Assembly: GCA_947359465.1 (NCBI GenBank)
Contig: OX375873.1
Location: 43,682,437 to 43,746,436, forward strand
Direction: 5' to 3'
DNA: 64,000 nucleotides
Source: Metellina segmentata
Taxonomy: Eukaryota; Arthropoda; Arachnida; Araneae; Tetragnathidae
Part shown: positions 1 to 11,909 of the stretch, in pieces
How the letters are laid out: every line of letters starts with the position of its first letter
Numbering within the stretch: position 1 is the stretch's first letter
Program-made: the position numbers and the translations under genes
The notes under the pieces: model-generated
What the model was told of the DNA's origin: nothing
The model's database searches: none
The model's input: the letters and a program-made list of their open reading frames with translations, nothing else

Positions 1-970
1 GAGATAACAAGTAGTTCAGGCCTACTAGTGGGGTTTTTCTTTGGCTGTCTTGACATTTAGAAGTAAGCCTACTGCCCATGGATAATATAAATAGCTAAAG
101 ACTCTTTTAAGTATAACATAAATGTACAATATTTTTCCATGCTTCCCACGCTTGAATGAATGCTTTATTGTTCGTAACATATTATAAAATTATGCATGAA
201 CATTATCAAAACTTTCAAATAGATGTCAACTTGTTTTTTACTTTACTGTTTGACAGAATCCCTGACTCAACAGATAACTTAGTCCATAGACACCTCAGAT
301 TATTTGTCAGATTATAGTGTCCAGTGCCAAACATTTTTTTGAAAGCTGATAAGTACTGTGTGTAGCCATTAGTGCTGAAATCACCATGAGTGCAGAAAGT
401 GTAAAGCATTTGACGAGTTCTGTGATTTTCCTAGGGTGTATTTACTTCGTTATAAAAATGTAAGATTGTTTGTGATTTAAATCAATGATTAAAAAATCAT
501 TTAATTAAAATCATGATTTTAATAGTTGATTTAAAATCAAGTTATTTAAATCTTGACACCCTGATAGGCAATGTGAATACATTAGCGCGAAAAGTTTGAA
601 ATTTTAAATGTATTTTTTAACGCAATCCGAAATAATGAATAAAGTGAACAAAAAGTGAACAACCGAAAAAAAGAGGACAAAAAAATATCTGACTTTAAAA
701 AAAAAGAGTGAAGAAAAGATCCTGGCGGGATAAGAGGACACATTCTTTTTAAAAGAGATGTTCTGGCAACCATAAATACAACGGACTATTAACCAATCAA
801 AGGATTCATCATTTTCTAGTTGATTATGCCTTTGTTGATCATAAATATAATATCTAGCGGTACAATGAAAAATGTTTTTAAATTACAAATTTGGAACTAT
901 TAATAGTATTTGATTTAAATCCGATGAAAAAGTCTACAAAATCGACATTTTCGAAAATTTTTAGTTCTAA
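1..970. other. Upstream AT-rich non-coding flank
   Basis: No gene is recognisable. Around 470-563 there is an AT-rich, partly self-complementary stretch built from repeated ATTTAAATC/TGATTTTAA words and ending GACACCCTG, which looks like one end of a DNA transposon. I could not find its partner end or a target duplication. Confidence 0.4.
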
Positions 971-1064
971 GGCCCTATTTACACGAGGCGAGTCTAACGC
1001 ACGTTTGGTGAGGCTTTCAGGGTCCCGCTCTTCAAAGTCGCAAAGATAGAAACTTGTATTAGAG

Positions 1065-1683
1065 CAAGGATTCCCAACCGATGGTACGCGGCAACGTTTC
1101 GAGTGGTACTCAAGGATGACACGAGCGACCCAAATATTCTACGAAGTTTTTTCGTTTTTTTCGTTTGTACAACCAAGTTATGCTATTTCTTATGCGATTT
1201 GATACTAGTTACTTGCGTAAGAGTGGTTTTTTTGAACTTTTCTATATAAAAATTAAATATGGAAACAAAGTAAGTGTTGAAGAGGACTTAAGAGTGAAGT
1301 TAAGCTCCATTGCTCCTGATATTGATAGTTTAATAAAAGACAAACAAGTTTCGCACTAAAAATTGATTATGCTAATCTTTGTTTGATTAGTTTGTACTGA
1401 TTATTTAAAATTAGTTGTTTTTAGACCTGTGAGTAAAAAATAAAACTGTAATTTTCAATAATCGTTTTATTTTTTCATTTATTAAAACATCCTTAATACG
1501 AAATACAAGTGCATTAATCATAAAATATGAAGCTTTCTTTGTTTTTAATTAAAATAAAACAAGCCACTGGGCACTTTCCTGACATTAGATATATGTTTCT
1601 AAAAAAATATAGGACTGGTGGTACGACAAAAGTTTCTAAAAATTTCAAGTTGTACGCAGTTACCAAAAGGTTGGGAACCCCTG
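1065..1683 (+). mobile_element. Internally deleted hAT transposon with perfect 8-bp target duplication
   Basis: The element is bounded by TATTAGAG at 1057-1064 and 1684-1691, a perfect 8-bp direct repeat as made by hAT transposases. Its ends are inverted: CAAGGATTCCCAACC at the left and, reverse-complemented, CAGGGGTTCCCAACC at the right, the familiar hAT terminal sequence. Inside is a remnant of the transposase C-terminus (1165-1359). At 619 bp it is much shorter than an autonomous hAT, so it is non-autonomous. It lies within the older MITE at 971-1770. Confidence 0.85.
1165..1359 (+). pseudogene. hAT transposase C-terminal fragment (SCAND3/ZBED-like type)
   Basis: The reading frame contains RFDTSYLRKSGFFELFYIK, KYGNKVSVEEDLRV and LSSIAPDIDSL. 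This matches the C-terminal dimerisation region of hAT transposases domesticated or annotated as SCAND3/ZBED/FAM200-like proteins, where phrases of the type F-x-T-x-Y-L-x-E-x-G-F-S and D-L-R-x-x-L-S-x-x-x-P-x-I are usual. The DDE catalytic core and the BED zinc finger are absent, so no activity is possible. It ends with a stop at the expected distance from the right terminal repeat. Confidence 0.75.
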
Positions 1684-1773
1684 TATTAGAGGAATAAAAA
1701 ACATAATTTAACGGCGGGACCTCGCTAGCCTCGCCAAACGCACGTTGAAACGCCTTATGTAAACGTGGCCTAA

Positions 1774-1955
1774 CTCCTTCGATGTGAGAAATTGAATTTA
1801 GAAAACGAAACTTATAGTTTCCTAATCTGGCCACTAGATGGCAATGAAATACGGGTTTTTTCCCCCACTCCGTAATGGGGAGAGGCGCGAAGCAAACGAT
1901 CGAAAGAAGAACCGAACATTTTCATCCGTGCGCAGGTAAGAGGTGAGAGAGGAAG
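1774..1955 (+). promoter_or_regulatory. Presumed 5' UTR/proximal promoter of the lectin/CUB gene
   Basis: This stretch lies between the upstream nested transposons and the ATG at 1956. It is less AT-rich than its surroundings, particularly 1865-1950. I see no convincing TATA box. CAG before GTAAGA at 1936 would be a good splice donor for an alternative or upstream leader exon. The transcription start is not determinable from sequence alone. Confidence 0.3.
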
Positions 1956-2028
1956 ATGCCGTCCATCCATTTTCCATATGCCGTTTTGATGCTCTTATTT
2001 ACTTCCTGTTCTTTCGCCAGGTGTCAAG
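1956..2028 (+). CDS. Exon 1 of SUEL-like lectin/CUB protein gene: signal peptide
   Basis: This short open segment starts with ATG at 1956 and encodes 24 residues plus the first base of codon 25. The peptide begins MPSIHFPYAVLMLLFTSCSF, a hydrophobic stretch ending near a small-residue Ser-Phe-Ala site, which fits a secretory signal peptide with cleavage around residue 21. The exon ends CAAG before GTGAGT at 2029, a strong 5' splice site, in phase 1. The next exon (32020) opens in the matching phase, joining to make Asp25. The protein should therefore enter the secretory pathway. The n-region lacks a Lys or Arg, which is slightly unusual. A second good donor (CAG before GTAAGA at 1936) lies in the presumed 5' UTR, so an alternative leader splice is possible. 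The start assignment rests on sequence alone. Confidence 0.68.
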
Positions 2029-4823
2029 GTGAGTCATGTCACATGCTTTATTTTAAATTATTCGGTACGTGTTTTGACAGCTTTCTCATTTCATACAACT
2101 GGTTTGCGTTTGCGTAGAAATCGGAAAGAAAGCAATTTAGATGTGGTTTTAGAATTCCGGCGAACCCATTTACTAAGCCAATTGAATCAATCTGTGCATG
2201 TCGATCAAATTTCTCTATTGGATTTCATTTTTAATGGTGTGTTAAAATGTGTTCTTAATTTTAATTTTTTTCAAATTGATTCTAATTAAAATTAGAAAAT
2301 ATGTTTGTTTTGATTAGGTGTCTGTACATCACAGAAGCCAATGAAAACAGATAACAGAGCACAAAATTATGATTTAAAAATGGGTAAAAAATATTTCCAA
2401 AACAACTTCTAAAGAAATGAAATTTCTTGAAAATACATATCTATTTTATCTGCTGTTTTTCTCTATCAAGCTGAAATTAAGGTACCGAATCGTGGGTTTA
2501 GATTGCTTGGTTATATATTGATTCCTCTGCATTCACTTCAATATATCAGTTTTTAAAAAACCAAAGAATTAAGTGATTCAGGAAGTCATTACGTGTTCAC
2601 TTTTCCAGAATACATAATTTCTCTAAACGTGTAGAATACCATTGATGTCAGTCAAAATACAATAATAAACTAATTAAATTTTTGTTTCCGAAAAATTCTG
2701 AAATTGTATTATTGGAAGAACACCTATGAAAAACGATTTTGGTCGAGTTAAATATAAAAATGATACCAGTTTCAGAATGTGGTAGCAAACAAAAACACAT
2801 TAAAAAAAAATTAAATTTGGAAACTCAAAAATGGTACTGTCAAAACTTAATATTTCGAATTTATGTCAAAAAATTTTAAGTATTGGTCGAAAAAAACAAA
2901 TTCATCTAAAAATGCATAATTTTCTCGAATTATATGTGATTTACAGTTAAAATATCAATGATTCAGTGATTTGATTCAGAGATGGGGAGCTATTAGTAAA
3001 TGCATGTAGTACAGTGGCTCCTGATAGTGAGTACACATCAAGACGAGGTTTCTTTTAAACCCCAAAATTGTAATAAATAATAATATGTACTTAATTCTTA
3101 TAGGAATGTAAAGAACACATTTAAAACAAATGAGGCTAAAAACAATTCCATATTATCTACTCGTATAATTGTAGAGATAGGTTTTAAATGTCAAATATTT
3201 ACAAAGTTCTTGGTCACAAAATATGCTGAAACTACTTTGTACAGAATAAACAATAAAATAAAATTTTGTTGCAGATATTTTTGCATATCGAACAACTTCT
3301 AAGCCGTCAGAGTCCCTGAATTAAAAATAATTTGTGCTGTTTTTCTAAATTTTTTTGCCTATTTCTCTCTTAGAATCGTTCTTATGTTCTGTACTTTGAT
3401 TTTCGTAATTTTTAACCACTTTTTCCTATTAGTATTTCATGTCCATTGAGGTCCTGAGATTATGATAGGTGATTATTAGGAGATTATGATGTATAGTTAC
3501 TGCTTAAAGTAAAACAGAAACTCTAATTCATCTATTTTTTCTCCGTACCTATTATCTCTATGTAGAAACAATCAATGGCCAATGGTAGGCCAATCTGAAC
3601 TCTAAAAGTTAATCAGTTTGCCGCCCTATGGTCAATTAAAGAAATCTCTTGAAACTATTTTTGTCTGTTTCAAAACTATCTTCATTGTTTATATTCCATT
3701 TCTGGAGCCGCTGTATATATGCTGAACAACTGTCTACCTTTTAGTCTTTGTACGAAATAAAGTTCTATTCTAAAAAAAGTTACAAAATTTAGTATCTTAT
3801 TAAAAGCGTGGGCACTTACATAAAGAAACGTAAATTTATAACTTGGATAACACAGCTTGATCTTAATTTACATAATATAATTTGTCTTCAGAAGTATGTA
3901 AGTTTCATTTTCTGTGCGCTAATGCCTTTGCTATTTTGAGCAAAAAATAATCAAATTCATATGAAATGTGGTTATCTCCAACACGCTTTGTTGAAACCTT
4001 TTTTTCCGATAACATAAATAGGGGATACTTGCATTTTTTTATAAAAGGAAAAGTGAATATTTAATCACCCATTGCACATCTTACAGTTAACCCGTTCAAT
4101 CCGAGTAACTAATTATGTTGATAAACAAATAAAAATAACCGCTGCGAGATTCATTGTCATTTTTACAGCTTCGTTCAAATATAGCTGACACTTTGCGTTA
4201 TGGAACCACAAAATATTAAAACCACAGTGAGCTCGCCAGACAAATGAAACTCTTCAGCATCAGATGAAAGAAGATAGCCCCTTGTGTTGCTTTAGTACGA
4301 CGTTAACTAAAATTACCATTACCATTACCAGATGAAAGAAGAGCAAAGACAAATTTAAAATGAGGTGAAAGGTAGAGATCAGCGCAGAGCGGAAAATTTA
4401 AGTACAAGGGGTGAATTGTCTTTGAACAAATTGGTATAATGTAATTTACTTGGACATTTAGAAGCATAATTATAAAAAGAAAACTGAGTTGTGCACATTT
4501 CGTCATACTTTATAAATAAAACGTGAATGGAACACGATTAAAAATGTACAAAAAGCTGTTTTCTATTTTTAATCAATTTCATTCCCTAAGAAATATGCAC
4601 TACAGTACAAAAACATACTTGAAATCATTATAAATGTGATTAGATTGTATTCAAGTGTCTTCAAATGTATTGGCTAATATTTCATCTTATACTTGTGCCC
4701 GATATTTTGATCTGGCTCATGGTTTGTCATCTCTCATGATTTATGGAAACATTTTTACAAAATTCTATATACCTTAATAGAGGCCGTATACACGAACTGT
4801 TCTAACAGACCAGTTCAAATTAA

Positions 4824-5555
4824 GGGGGTCCGGAACACAGGAATCGTCAATTTTTCGAATTTTTTTTTTTATTCTTTTAAGAAATTCTCTGTATTTTTCT
4901 GCTTAAAATGACGTCTAAATCATGTTTATATCTTAATTAGAACTAGAGATATAGTAATTTTTGTGATGCGTTGTTTTGAAAATCTAACACTCTTGACAAT
5001 TGTTGTTATGGCAACAACATGTGTCTTTAAAACTTTAAATGCGTTTTTCTCCATGATACTTTTTTTCAAGATTTCCTGTATTCAAATTGCTATAAGTCGA
5101 AAACCGATAAAGTTTAAGGGTTGAAATTTGGAATATATCTTTTTCAAACATTATACTTTAATTTTGATTCAGCAAATTTAAAACAAATATTTACTTTTAA
5201 AAATATGACTTTTTAAAAAAGAAGTACCTTAAAATTTTTTAAAATTTTCATTCAAACATTTTTTATTTTTTATTAAATTAATATTTTTTGAATGCCTGAA
5301 TAAAAATTAAAGTTTATAAATTTGTGAATAATTTACTGCAAGAATTTTTAAAATTGATCAAGAATATTTTAAGTTTTAGCAATTTAAAATGACCCCTCTT
5401 TTTTTCAAAAAATTTTAATTTAAAATTTTTAAAAAAAATTTGGAAAAATTTTGTGTTGTGATTTTGCTTATTAGTTAGGTGGGTAATCAGAACAAAAAAA
5501 TTCTAAATTGTAAATTAATTAATAAAAAAAAAATGTCGATGTGTCCCGGACCCCC
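4824..5555. mobile_element. TTAA-flanked non-autonomous DNA element (piggyBac-type)
   Basis: The termini are GGGGGTCCGGAACACA at the left and the reverse complement GGGGGTCCGGGACACA at the right, a 16-bp inverted repeat with one mismatch. TTAA lies directly outside on both sides (4820-4823 and 5556-5559), the duplication characteristic of piggyBac insertion. The 732-bp interior is AT-rich and has no transposase-like frame, so it is a non-autonomous derivative. The superfamily is inferred from the TTAA and the terminal G/C run. Confidence 0.75.
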
Positions 5556-8378
5556 TTAATAAGAACACAAATTCTAAATATGTCTTTTTAAATGTTGCTA
5601 CAAGTATCCGTCTTTAGAATAAATTAAAAAAAAAAAAAAAAAAATTGAAAATTCTTTTCAATTATTCGCGAACCAAGATATCAACGCTCTAACGATGATT
5701 ATCCTGCACGCGCCCACCAACAACTACGAATTGAACTGCATTTTGTAAGTTTAGTGACAGTAATCATTAATCATAAGCATAGCTTTTAATCTGTTTTTAA
5801 CAAACGAGATCGGGTGATAGTTGATATTTTCTTATCAAGTTACAAACGCAGAAATTATTCAGTTGGAAAAAGGGCATAGTATATTTTAAGACATGCTAAA
5901 AAAGAAATAACTGTAAAAATGTATCTAAAAAAATAAATAATGCTTTTTTTTTAAATTAGTGTTTTCAATGGTTAAAATTGAAAAAACGTTGCCGTCTCCT
6001 GTTAGACCCAGTGTGACTAACGGAGAGTTTAAGAAATTTATTAGCATAATAAAAACTAAAATATTATAAGAGAATCACGAGTGTCTGATTTCCATTACTC
6101 TTTTCACTAAGTCCAAAACTATTGTAAAAATGAGGTGAAATGTATTTAACACATTCATCAGCAGATAAAAGCAATGGACCCTTCAGTACCGATGCTCTTC
6201 ACAGGTCGACCAGCTTACTATATTGACTAAAAAGCTAATACTTATTGAGTTCAGTATATTGACCTGTCGATTTTGAACAAATACATCATTTGTAATCACT
6301 TCTGAAATCGGTTCACGATTTAGCCCCTAGCCTGACATTTTCTTGTTATGATCGGTATAGACAAAAAGGACTCGCGAAACCTTTGTTCAGATGATGTTGG
6401 AAATTAAAAAATACGAACTTGAAATATTTCAACAAATTTTTTATAGTACTTCCCCGTTATTTTTTATATCTTCTACTTTTTTTTATTTTTGAAATTAAAA
6501 TATTTACTTCCAAAAGCTTTACGATCGATCAATAATTTTAGAAAAAACAACTAACAAATCTAAATTATTAGTGTTTATGATGTTAGTAGGTAGTTCAGTA
6601 AATATTTTCGCTTTCACTGTGATCACACATGTTATCATTAAAAACATTTATTATACTTTTTAATAATAGAGGACAATAATTAATACTAGGTTCCGAGCTG
6701 TGTATCTGGTTAATATAGCTAATAATCTTTATTGTATTCAAACAATTATCAGAGCATCAAATATTTGGCATCGCTTGAGTTTTAAACTGTTTCCATAATT
6801 TGAACAAATAATAATTCAACTAATGAAGTTGAGGAAGAAGAAGTAAGAAATGAATTTAAGAAATAAGAAATAATTGGAAGAATTTGATCATTCCCTTAAA
6901 ACCCTTAAATATTCTCATTCCTATGGTAATAATTTTATTGCAGCAAAAGAGGAAACTGTTATGAAAATTGTCGTCATATGAGTTTCTTCATCAAATTTTA
7001 ATTTTCATATCTTTTTACCTTGTAATTAAAAAGTCTTCCGTAAAATTAAGAATTTTTAGGTATAAAAATTTCTGCATTTGATACTTGATGTTGCAGCAAA
7101 AAGACGCTGCAATAAAACATTGTATTAAATTGTGTTTAAAAAATTGTAGAAATATCTTAGTAACACAAAAAATTCACTATATAAAATGCATGTTCTCGTA
7201 CATAAGGATTTATCACTTACGTAAAAGCTTGTGAACATTTTTAATAGCTTGAAAAGCATATCACAACTTGTAATAGATGTGTACTTAAAAATGATAGACA
7301 TAATTTTGCCAGCTTGTAATAGTAAAATTTTGGTGAAAAATGGTAAATTTAAATAATTTTGGAAAATGAAATCACACCCTCCCACATACACCAAAAATGT
7401 TATTGCAAACATCATAACCGTAAGAAAAAAAATTTTTAATGAATTCTCTAGTCACACATGTCGTGTGAGAAAAACATTATATAGTTCAATCATTCATACA
7501 AGAATTTTTGTTTTAAAACATTGTCAAACCACAGCTTTTTCAAAACTTTTTGACTTGTGAAAATTGCAGTTGTTAAAATAATTAATTCTTTATTGAATTA
7601 CTCATTCAGGATGATATATAAAAATGTAAAAAATATACTAAATCACTTCCGAGAAATCAGATTTGCAATATTACTTAATATTATTTATTGTCGTAAACAT
7701 TCGGTGAGCACAACCATTCTTAGTGATTTTTGAGCTCAAATAAAATAAAATGTGTCATTTGTTTACACTAAATCCGAACATTAATCCAAATATGAAATAC
7801 AAATAATTTTGGTCTACAAAAGTAATTAAAAAAGCCATTTAAAAAAATGAATTTTTAATTTGGGTCCGCTTTTAAAATAAAATCTTGGCAACGCTACTGC
7901 TTTAACTTTTATCAAAGGATAAATGGAAGTTCTACACTTAAGGAATTTCAGCGTTTCATATCCTTTCGTAAAAGGTCACCGACAATTAGTTAATATCAAA
8001 AAAATAATTTATCCTAACGAAATTATTTGAGAAATCTAACTCTCCGGCAGGAAAGTATACGCATGGGTTTGATTCACTGGTAGACGGAAGGTGGTCAAAT
8101 CTCACATCTATCAACCCTATTTACAAAAGGCTTCCAACTCCTTTAAAAATCATCAGACAATCGCTTTGTCGAATTATTTTTATTCTAAGCATCTTTTTCA
8201 CATAATACCAAATTTAATGCATCTGCTTCTTAGAACGTGATTGAGATAAATTAACGCTCGTGTCGTCAAATTATATTTACGGTATTTACAAAATGAGGTA
8301 TTCTCGTCCAGTCGCGGGAAGTTATTTTTCTTTTCTATCGTGACTGAAGTCTCGTGCACGGGGCGAAATCTTTCTTTA

Positions 8379-8638
8379 CATATCGCACACCGGCAAGAAA
8401 AGTGACACAAGTCAAAAAATAAACATTTTGATGTCATTGAGAAATAAGTATGAGGTGCCCCAGCGTGTTTTCTTACTATTCTATCGAATATAATAGAAGT
8501 TACACCATAAATACTTACCTAAAATTTAAAAGAAGCTCATACTCTTTCAATTTTAGTTTTATAGTATCTTTTAAGTTGGATGTTTCTACAATTCTGCAAT
8601 TTTGAGTTGTGTCACTTTTCTTGCCGGGGTGCGATATG
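8379..8638. mobile_element. MITE-like inverted-repeat element
   Basis: A 260-bp segment is bounded by about 38-bp inverted arms. The left arm contains TATCGCACACCGGCAAGAA and AGTGACACAA; the right arm, reverse-complemented, reads TATCGCACCCCGGCAAGAA with the same AGTGACACAA. The interior has no coding content. A related half-copy with TGTCGCATACCGGAGGCAAG occurs at about 17285-17325, showing this is a dispersed family. No clear target duplication was found. Confidence 0.65.
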
Positions 8639-10189
8639 CACTACATTTAAAATGGTTGAATAGTTCTACACAGAACATTTGAAAACCTCCTATTAAATTA
8701 CATCCGCTCAATACATACTAAAATTCAAGTAAGTAATTTTTTTACTGTGTCGTTCTTTCCCCCTCCTCCTGAAAGATTCCAGAGATGGGTGTAACAAATG
8801 GATCAATCACCCCGACATTCAAAGAAGTCTTTGTCTTTCCAGATAAACTGCTTTAGCCGCTTTGTGAGGGCAGGCACAACTTGACCAACCAGAACTAAGT
8901 CATACTAGGCTTTCCCATTGTCCCCACACTGGTGGATGGACGATGCTTGACAGAACGAGCGGTGGGGGTCAACTTCGCGGTCAGTATCGTGAGGGTGAAG
9001 ATCCTCTTTGCAGCCGGAAGAAGAGAACTTGCTAAATCCTCGAGAAAAAGTTTTTTCTGTTGTACAAGGGGGTCATAAATTTGTTTTATTACAAAGCATA
9101 AACAAGAGGATTTCGGTCTTGAAACTTGTTCCATTCTGTTGGCATTTCTGTCATTTGACCCGAATGTATGGGCGAAACAGTTGGGATGGGTCGTTTGAGA
9201 GTTTACGTGGTTTCGTGCTCGTGATGAGTTCTTTGAATTTTCGGTATTTAAAAGGATTCTTTATGGAGGAACTATTTTTTTTACGCTCCTTTCTATTGCA
9301 TCTTCGTAAAGTAAGTTAGATAAAAGTAACGTTTCGTGAGGCAAACATATTCAGTAACAGTTTCAAAACTTTATTATTTTTTAAAATTTCGATTTGTTTG
9401 TGTATTTTTGAGTAACAAGACATGGTTATGTAATTTTATTCCAAACGTGACTGCATATCATTGCACATTCGTTGCCCTTGAGCTTTGACCTCATAATTTT
9501 GTTAACATGCGTCTACGTAACAAACAGTTGTAAAATGAAAAATATTTAAAAGCAGACGTTTTTTTTTCTTTTAGCACAAATTACTTTTAAACAGTAGTTC
9601 TAGCTTGGAGGAATTTTCGGAGGGGCTAAAACACAGACTCCACGCATTATATATACGCGTATGTATATTTGGAATATGTAATTTTCGGTGGCCATGTCCA
9701 TCTTGTTTCACGTTTCAATCAAAATTTGTTACTTGTAGACCGTCGCATGTCATCTGCACTAAGCGTTTTTAGTTACTATTGATGGCAAAGTGTCGATACT
9801 CAATTCATATGTAATTTCAATCCATTTTTATGAATAATAGCATCCATGTCCACATTTCATGCCTCCAAATAAAGTCAAATTATCCAAAAAATATTTAGCA
9901 TCATTTCGTTGACTTTTATTAGTGTTATTTCTTAGTTCCCATGAACTGTATTCCAGCAAAAAGCACACTTCAGTCAAGTTAGCACAGTTAGATTCTGAAC
10001 GTCTACATCAATTTCATTCCATTTCCTTGTTCAAAGGCGATTCGGCATTTATTTTACGATGAACAAATTTTTACTCACATTTTCTGTTGGTTTCTGTCAT
10101 TCATATTTCTCATTGTTTTCTCTAATCAGACTGATGAAGTATTTTAGCCGCGATTTCTTCTGTGTAGTTTAGTCGATTATTGGGGTTGA

Positions 10190-10260
10190 TTTATTTGGGT
10201 TTTACAGCGTAAGGTCAGAAAACGGACAAGCTCGGTCAAATGCAAGACATAATATAAGCT
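10190..10260 (-). repeat. SINE tail fragment (family B), minus orientation
   Basis: The reverse complement carries GACC and TTACGCTGTAAAACCCAA preceded by a degenerate CCGAGCTTG block. This resembles the conserved 3' body of the SINE copies at 31800-31985 and 49635-49800. It is short and diverged. Confidence 0.35.
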
Positions 10261-11346
10261 AATACAAATTGATGTGTTAAAACAGTCTAATAAACAATAA
10301 AAGTAAATTTAAAATATTCGTTATTTATACTTATGTTATATATGTTGTAGTTTATGTGATATAAGAACTGCAGGGTAAAACATGAAGTGTATAAAAAATA
10401 AGTCAGCCTTGAAAAGCAAATTATGGGAACATCAAAAAAAACCTTTAGAACTCTAAACTAAGGTATGATAAAAATTGAGACTAAGATGGGGTATCTCTAT
10501 CTAAGTTGATTATTAAAATTAAAATCATATGTAATTAAGATATATTGATTATAAATGTGATAAAAATACAGAGCGATGCAAAAAGGTAAAAAGGACCCAA
10601 AAAGTCTGATAAAATAAGGAATGTAGCATTAAAATAGTGTAAGTAACTAGTGTAAGTAATACAAGATTTGTACAAGTTGAAATATGATTGATGGACAGAG
10701 GTTCTTGGTAATGCTGGCACAATTGGAGAGGTTTCTCCGATAAAAAAAAAACTACGCTTGACTCATGTATTGCCGATGCAAAGACGGTAGTACATTTAGA
10801 CCAACAATAAAAGTATTAGGGAAAGATAAAATGATAGGGTTCCTACGAATCGATACCCGTTTTTCGATAAAACGGTCAATACGCCATCGTCAGTAAATTC
10901 AAATGACACTGCATATTTTCCTGCCCCATGCTATGTGTGAACTTGTAATATTTGCCTATAGTATATTTGTGAAGGCAGCAATAAAATATTGAGGCTAGGT
11001 TCCTAGAAGTGACGAAAATGCGATTTTAAGATTTTCTTTTCCCTATGCATCAAATAATAGAGCAGTATGAAAACTTCCCTGTCAATTTCAGTTTACATGA
11101 AAAAAGAGCATTTTTACCTCCAAAATGCATAATTTTCGATTCGAATGAATGATGCATGTGTTTTATGGACTCGTTAAGCGAGAACCGAAATTCATACATG
11201 CGAACGGATAGCTGGAGGTCCCTTTGAAAAGAGAACATCGTCTAACCTTGAGGTAAATGAATGGCGTACAGCTTCATACCATACAACATTTCGTGGTAAA
11301 CACGCACGAACCTATGACTACACGAAGGTTTCATTTTTTTGTTATA

Positions 11347-11640
11347 CTAGGGGGCTCCGCCCCCTGCTCGCTTACGCTCGCCAACCCCCGGGGATTGCTG
11401 CGCAATCCCATTTGGTTTGCTTCGCAAACCAACACTCCTGTCACAGATACCATTTGGTTTGCTTCGCAAACCAACATTACTTTCACAGAGTGAAACTATC
11501 TGAATAATTCGTATTATGCTGATTTCACTTTCCGGTTCATGACGTCACAGCGAGGGCTTCGCTGCGTCTCGCTTACGCTCGCCGACCCCGGGGATTGCTA
11601 CGCAATCCGTTTGGTTTGCTTTCTCAAACCAATACTTCTT
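11347..11640. repeat. Array of short perfect hairpins with 3-nt loops
   Basis: Successive inverted repeats are visible: GGGGGC-tcc-GCCCCC at 11350, GGATTGC-tgc-GCAATCC at about 11393, then TTGGTTTGC-ttc-GCAAACCAA twice (about 11412 and 11453), and a second, more diverged set from about 11550 to 11630 including GGATTGC-tac-GCAATCC. Between them are copies of GCTCGCTTACGCTCGCC. Related sets occur at 14379 and 33594. Their position at the inferred Helitron 3' end suggests a structural role in termination, which is inference. Confidence 0.75.
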
Positions 11641-11909
11641 TCGCAAGTGATTTAACTTTTTTTTGCTTTAACACTTAATGCACCCTAAACTAATAGCCGC
11701 ATCAGTAAAAAATCTTCTGCATCTTGTTCCCTGTACAATTTTAACTAAACATAGTTAATATCCAAACTTTACGATCTGTACTTTGTCGGTAAACTGTCTT
11801 GAAAACAGAGGGAAAAAAGCGAGCCTTTTTCCTCGCCAAATAAAAAGAAATCGTTTTTATGGCAATTGTTGCTACGATAAATTTGATATCTGGCAAACCC
11901 GATAGTCAA

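Larger units (their letters stand above)
971..1770. mobile_element. MITE with about 60-bp inverted ends and TAA target duplication, split by a hAT insertion
   Basis: The left end (GGCCCTATTTACACGAGGCG) and the reverse complement of the right end (GGCCACGTTTACATAAGGCG) match, and similarity continues inward for about 60 bp to a shared AGG(G/T)CCCGC-like block. TAA occurs immediately outside both ends (968-970 and 1771-1773). A 3-bp TAA/TTA duplication is typical of PIF/Harbinger elements. Removing the internal hAT element leaves a non-coding element of about 175 bp, a typical MITE size. The superfamily assignment is inference. Confidence 0.72.

Noticed and set aside
470..563. Complete MITE ending GACACCCTG
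   Set aside because: Only one plausible end was found; the candidate left end near 433 lacks a matching target duplication.
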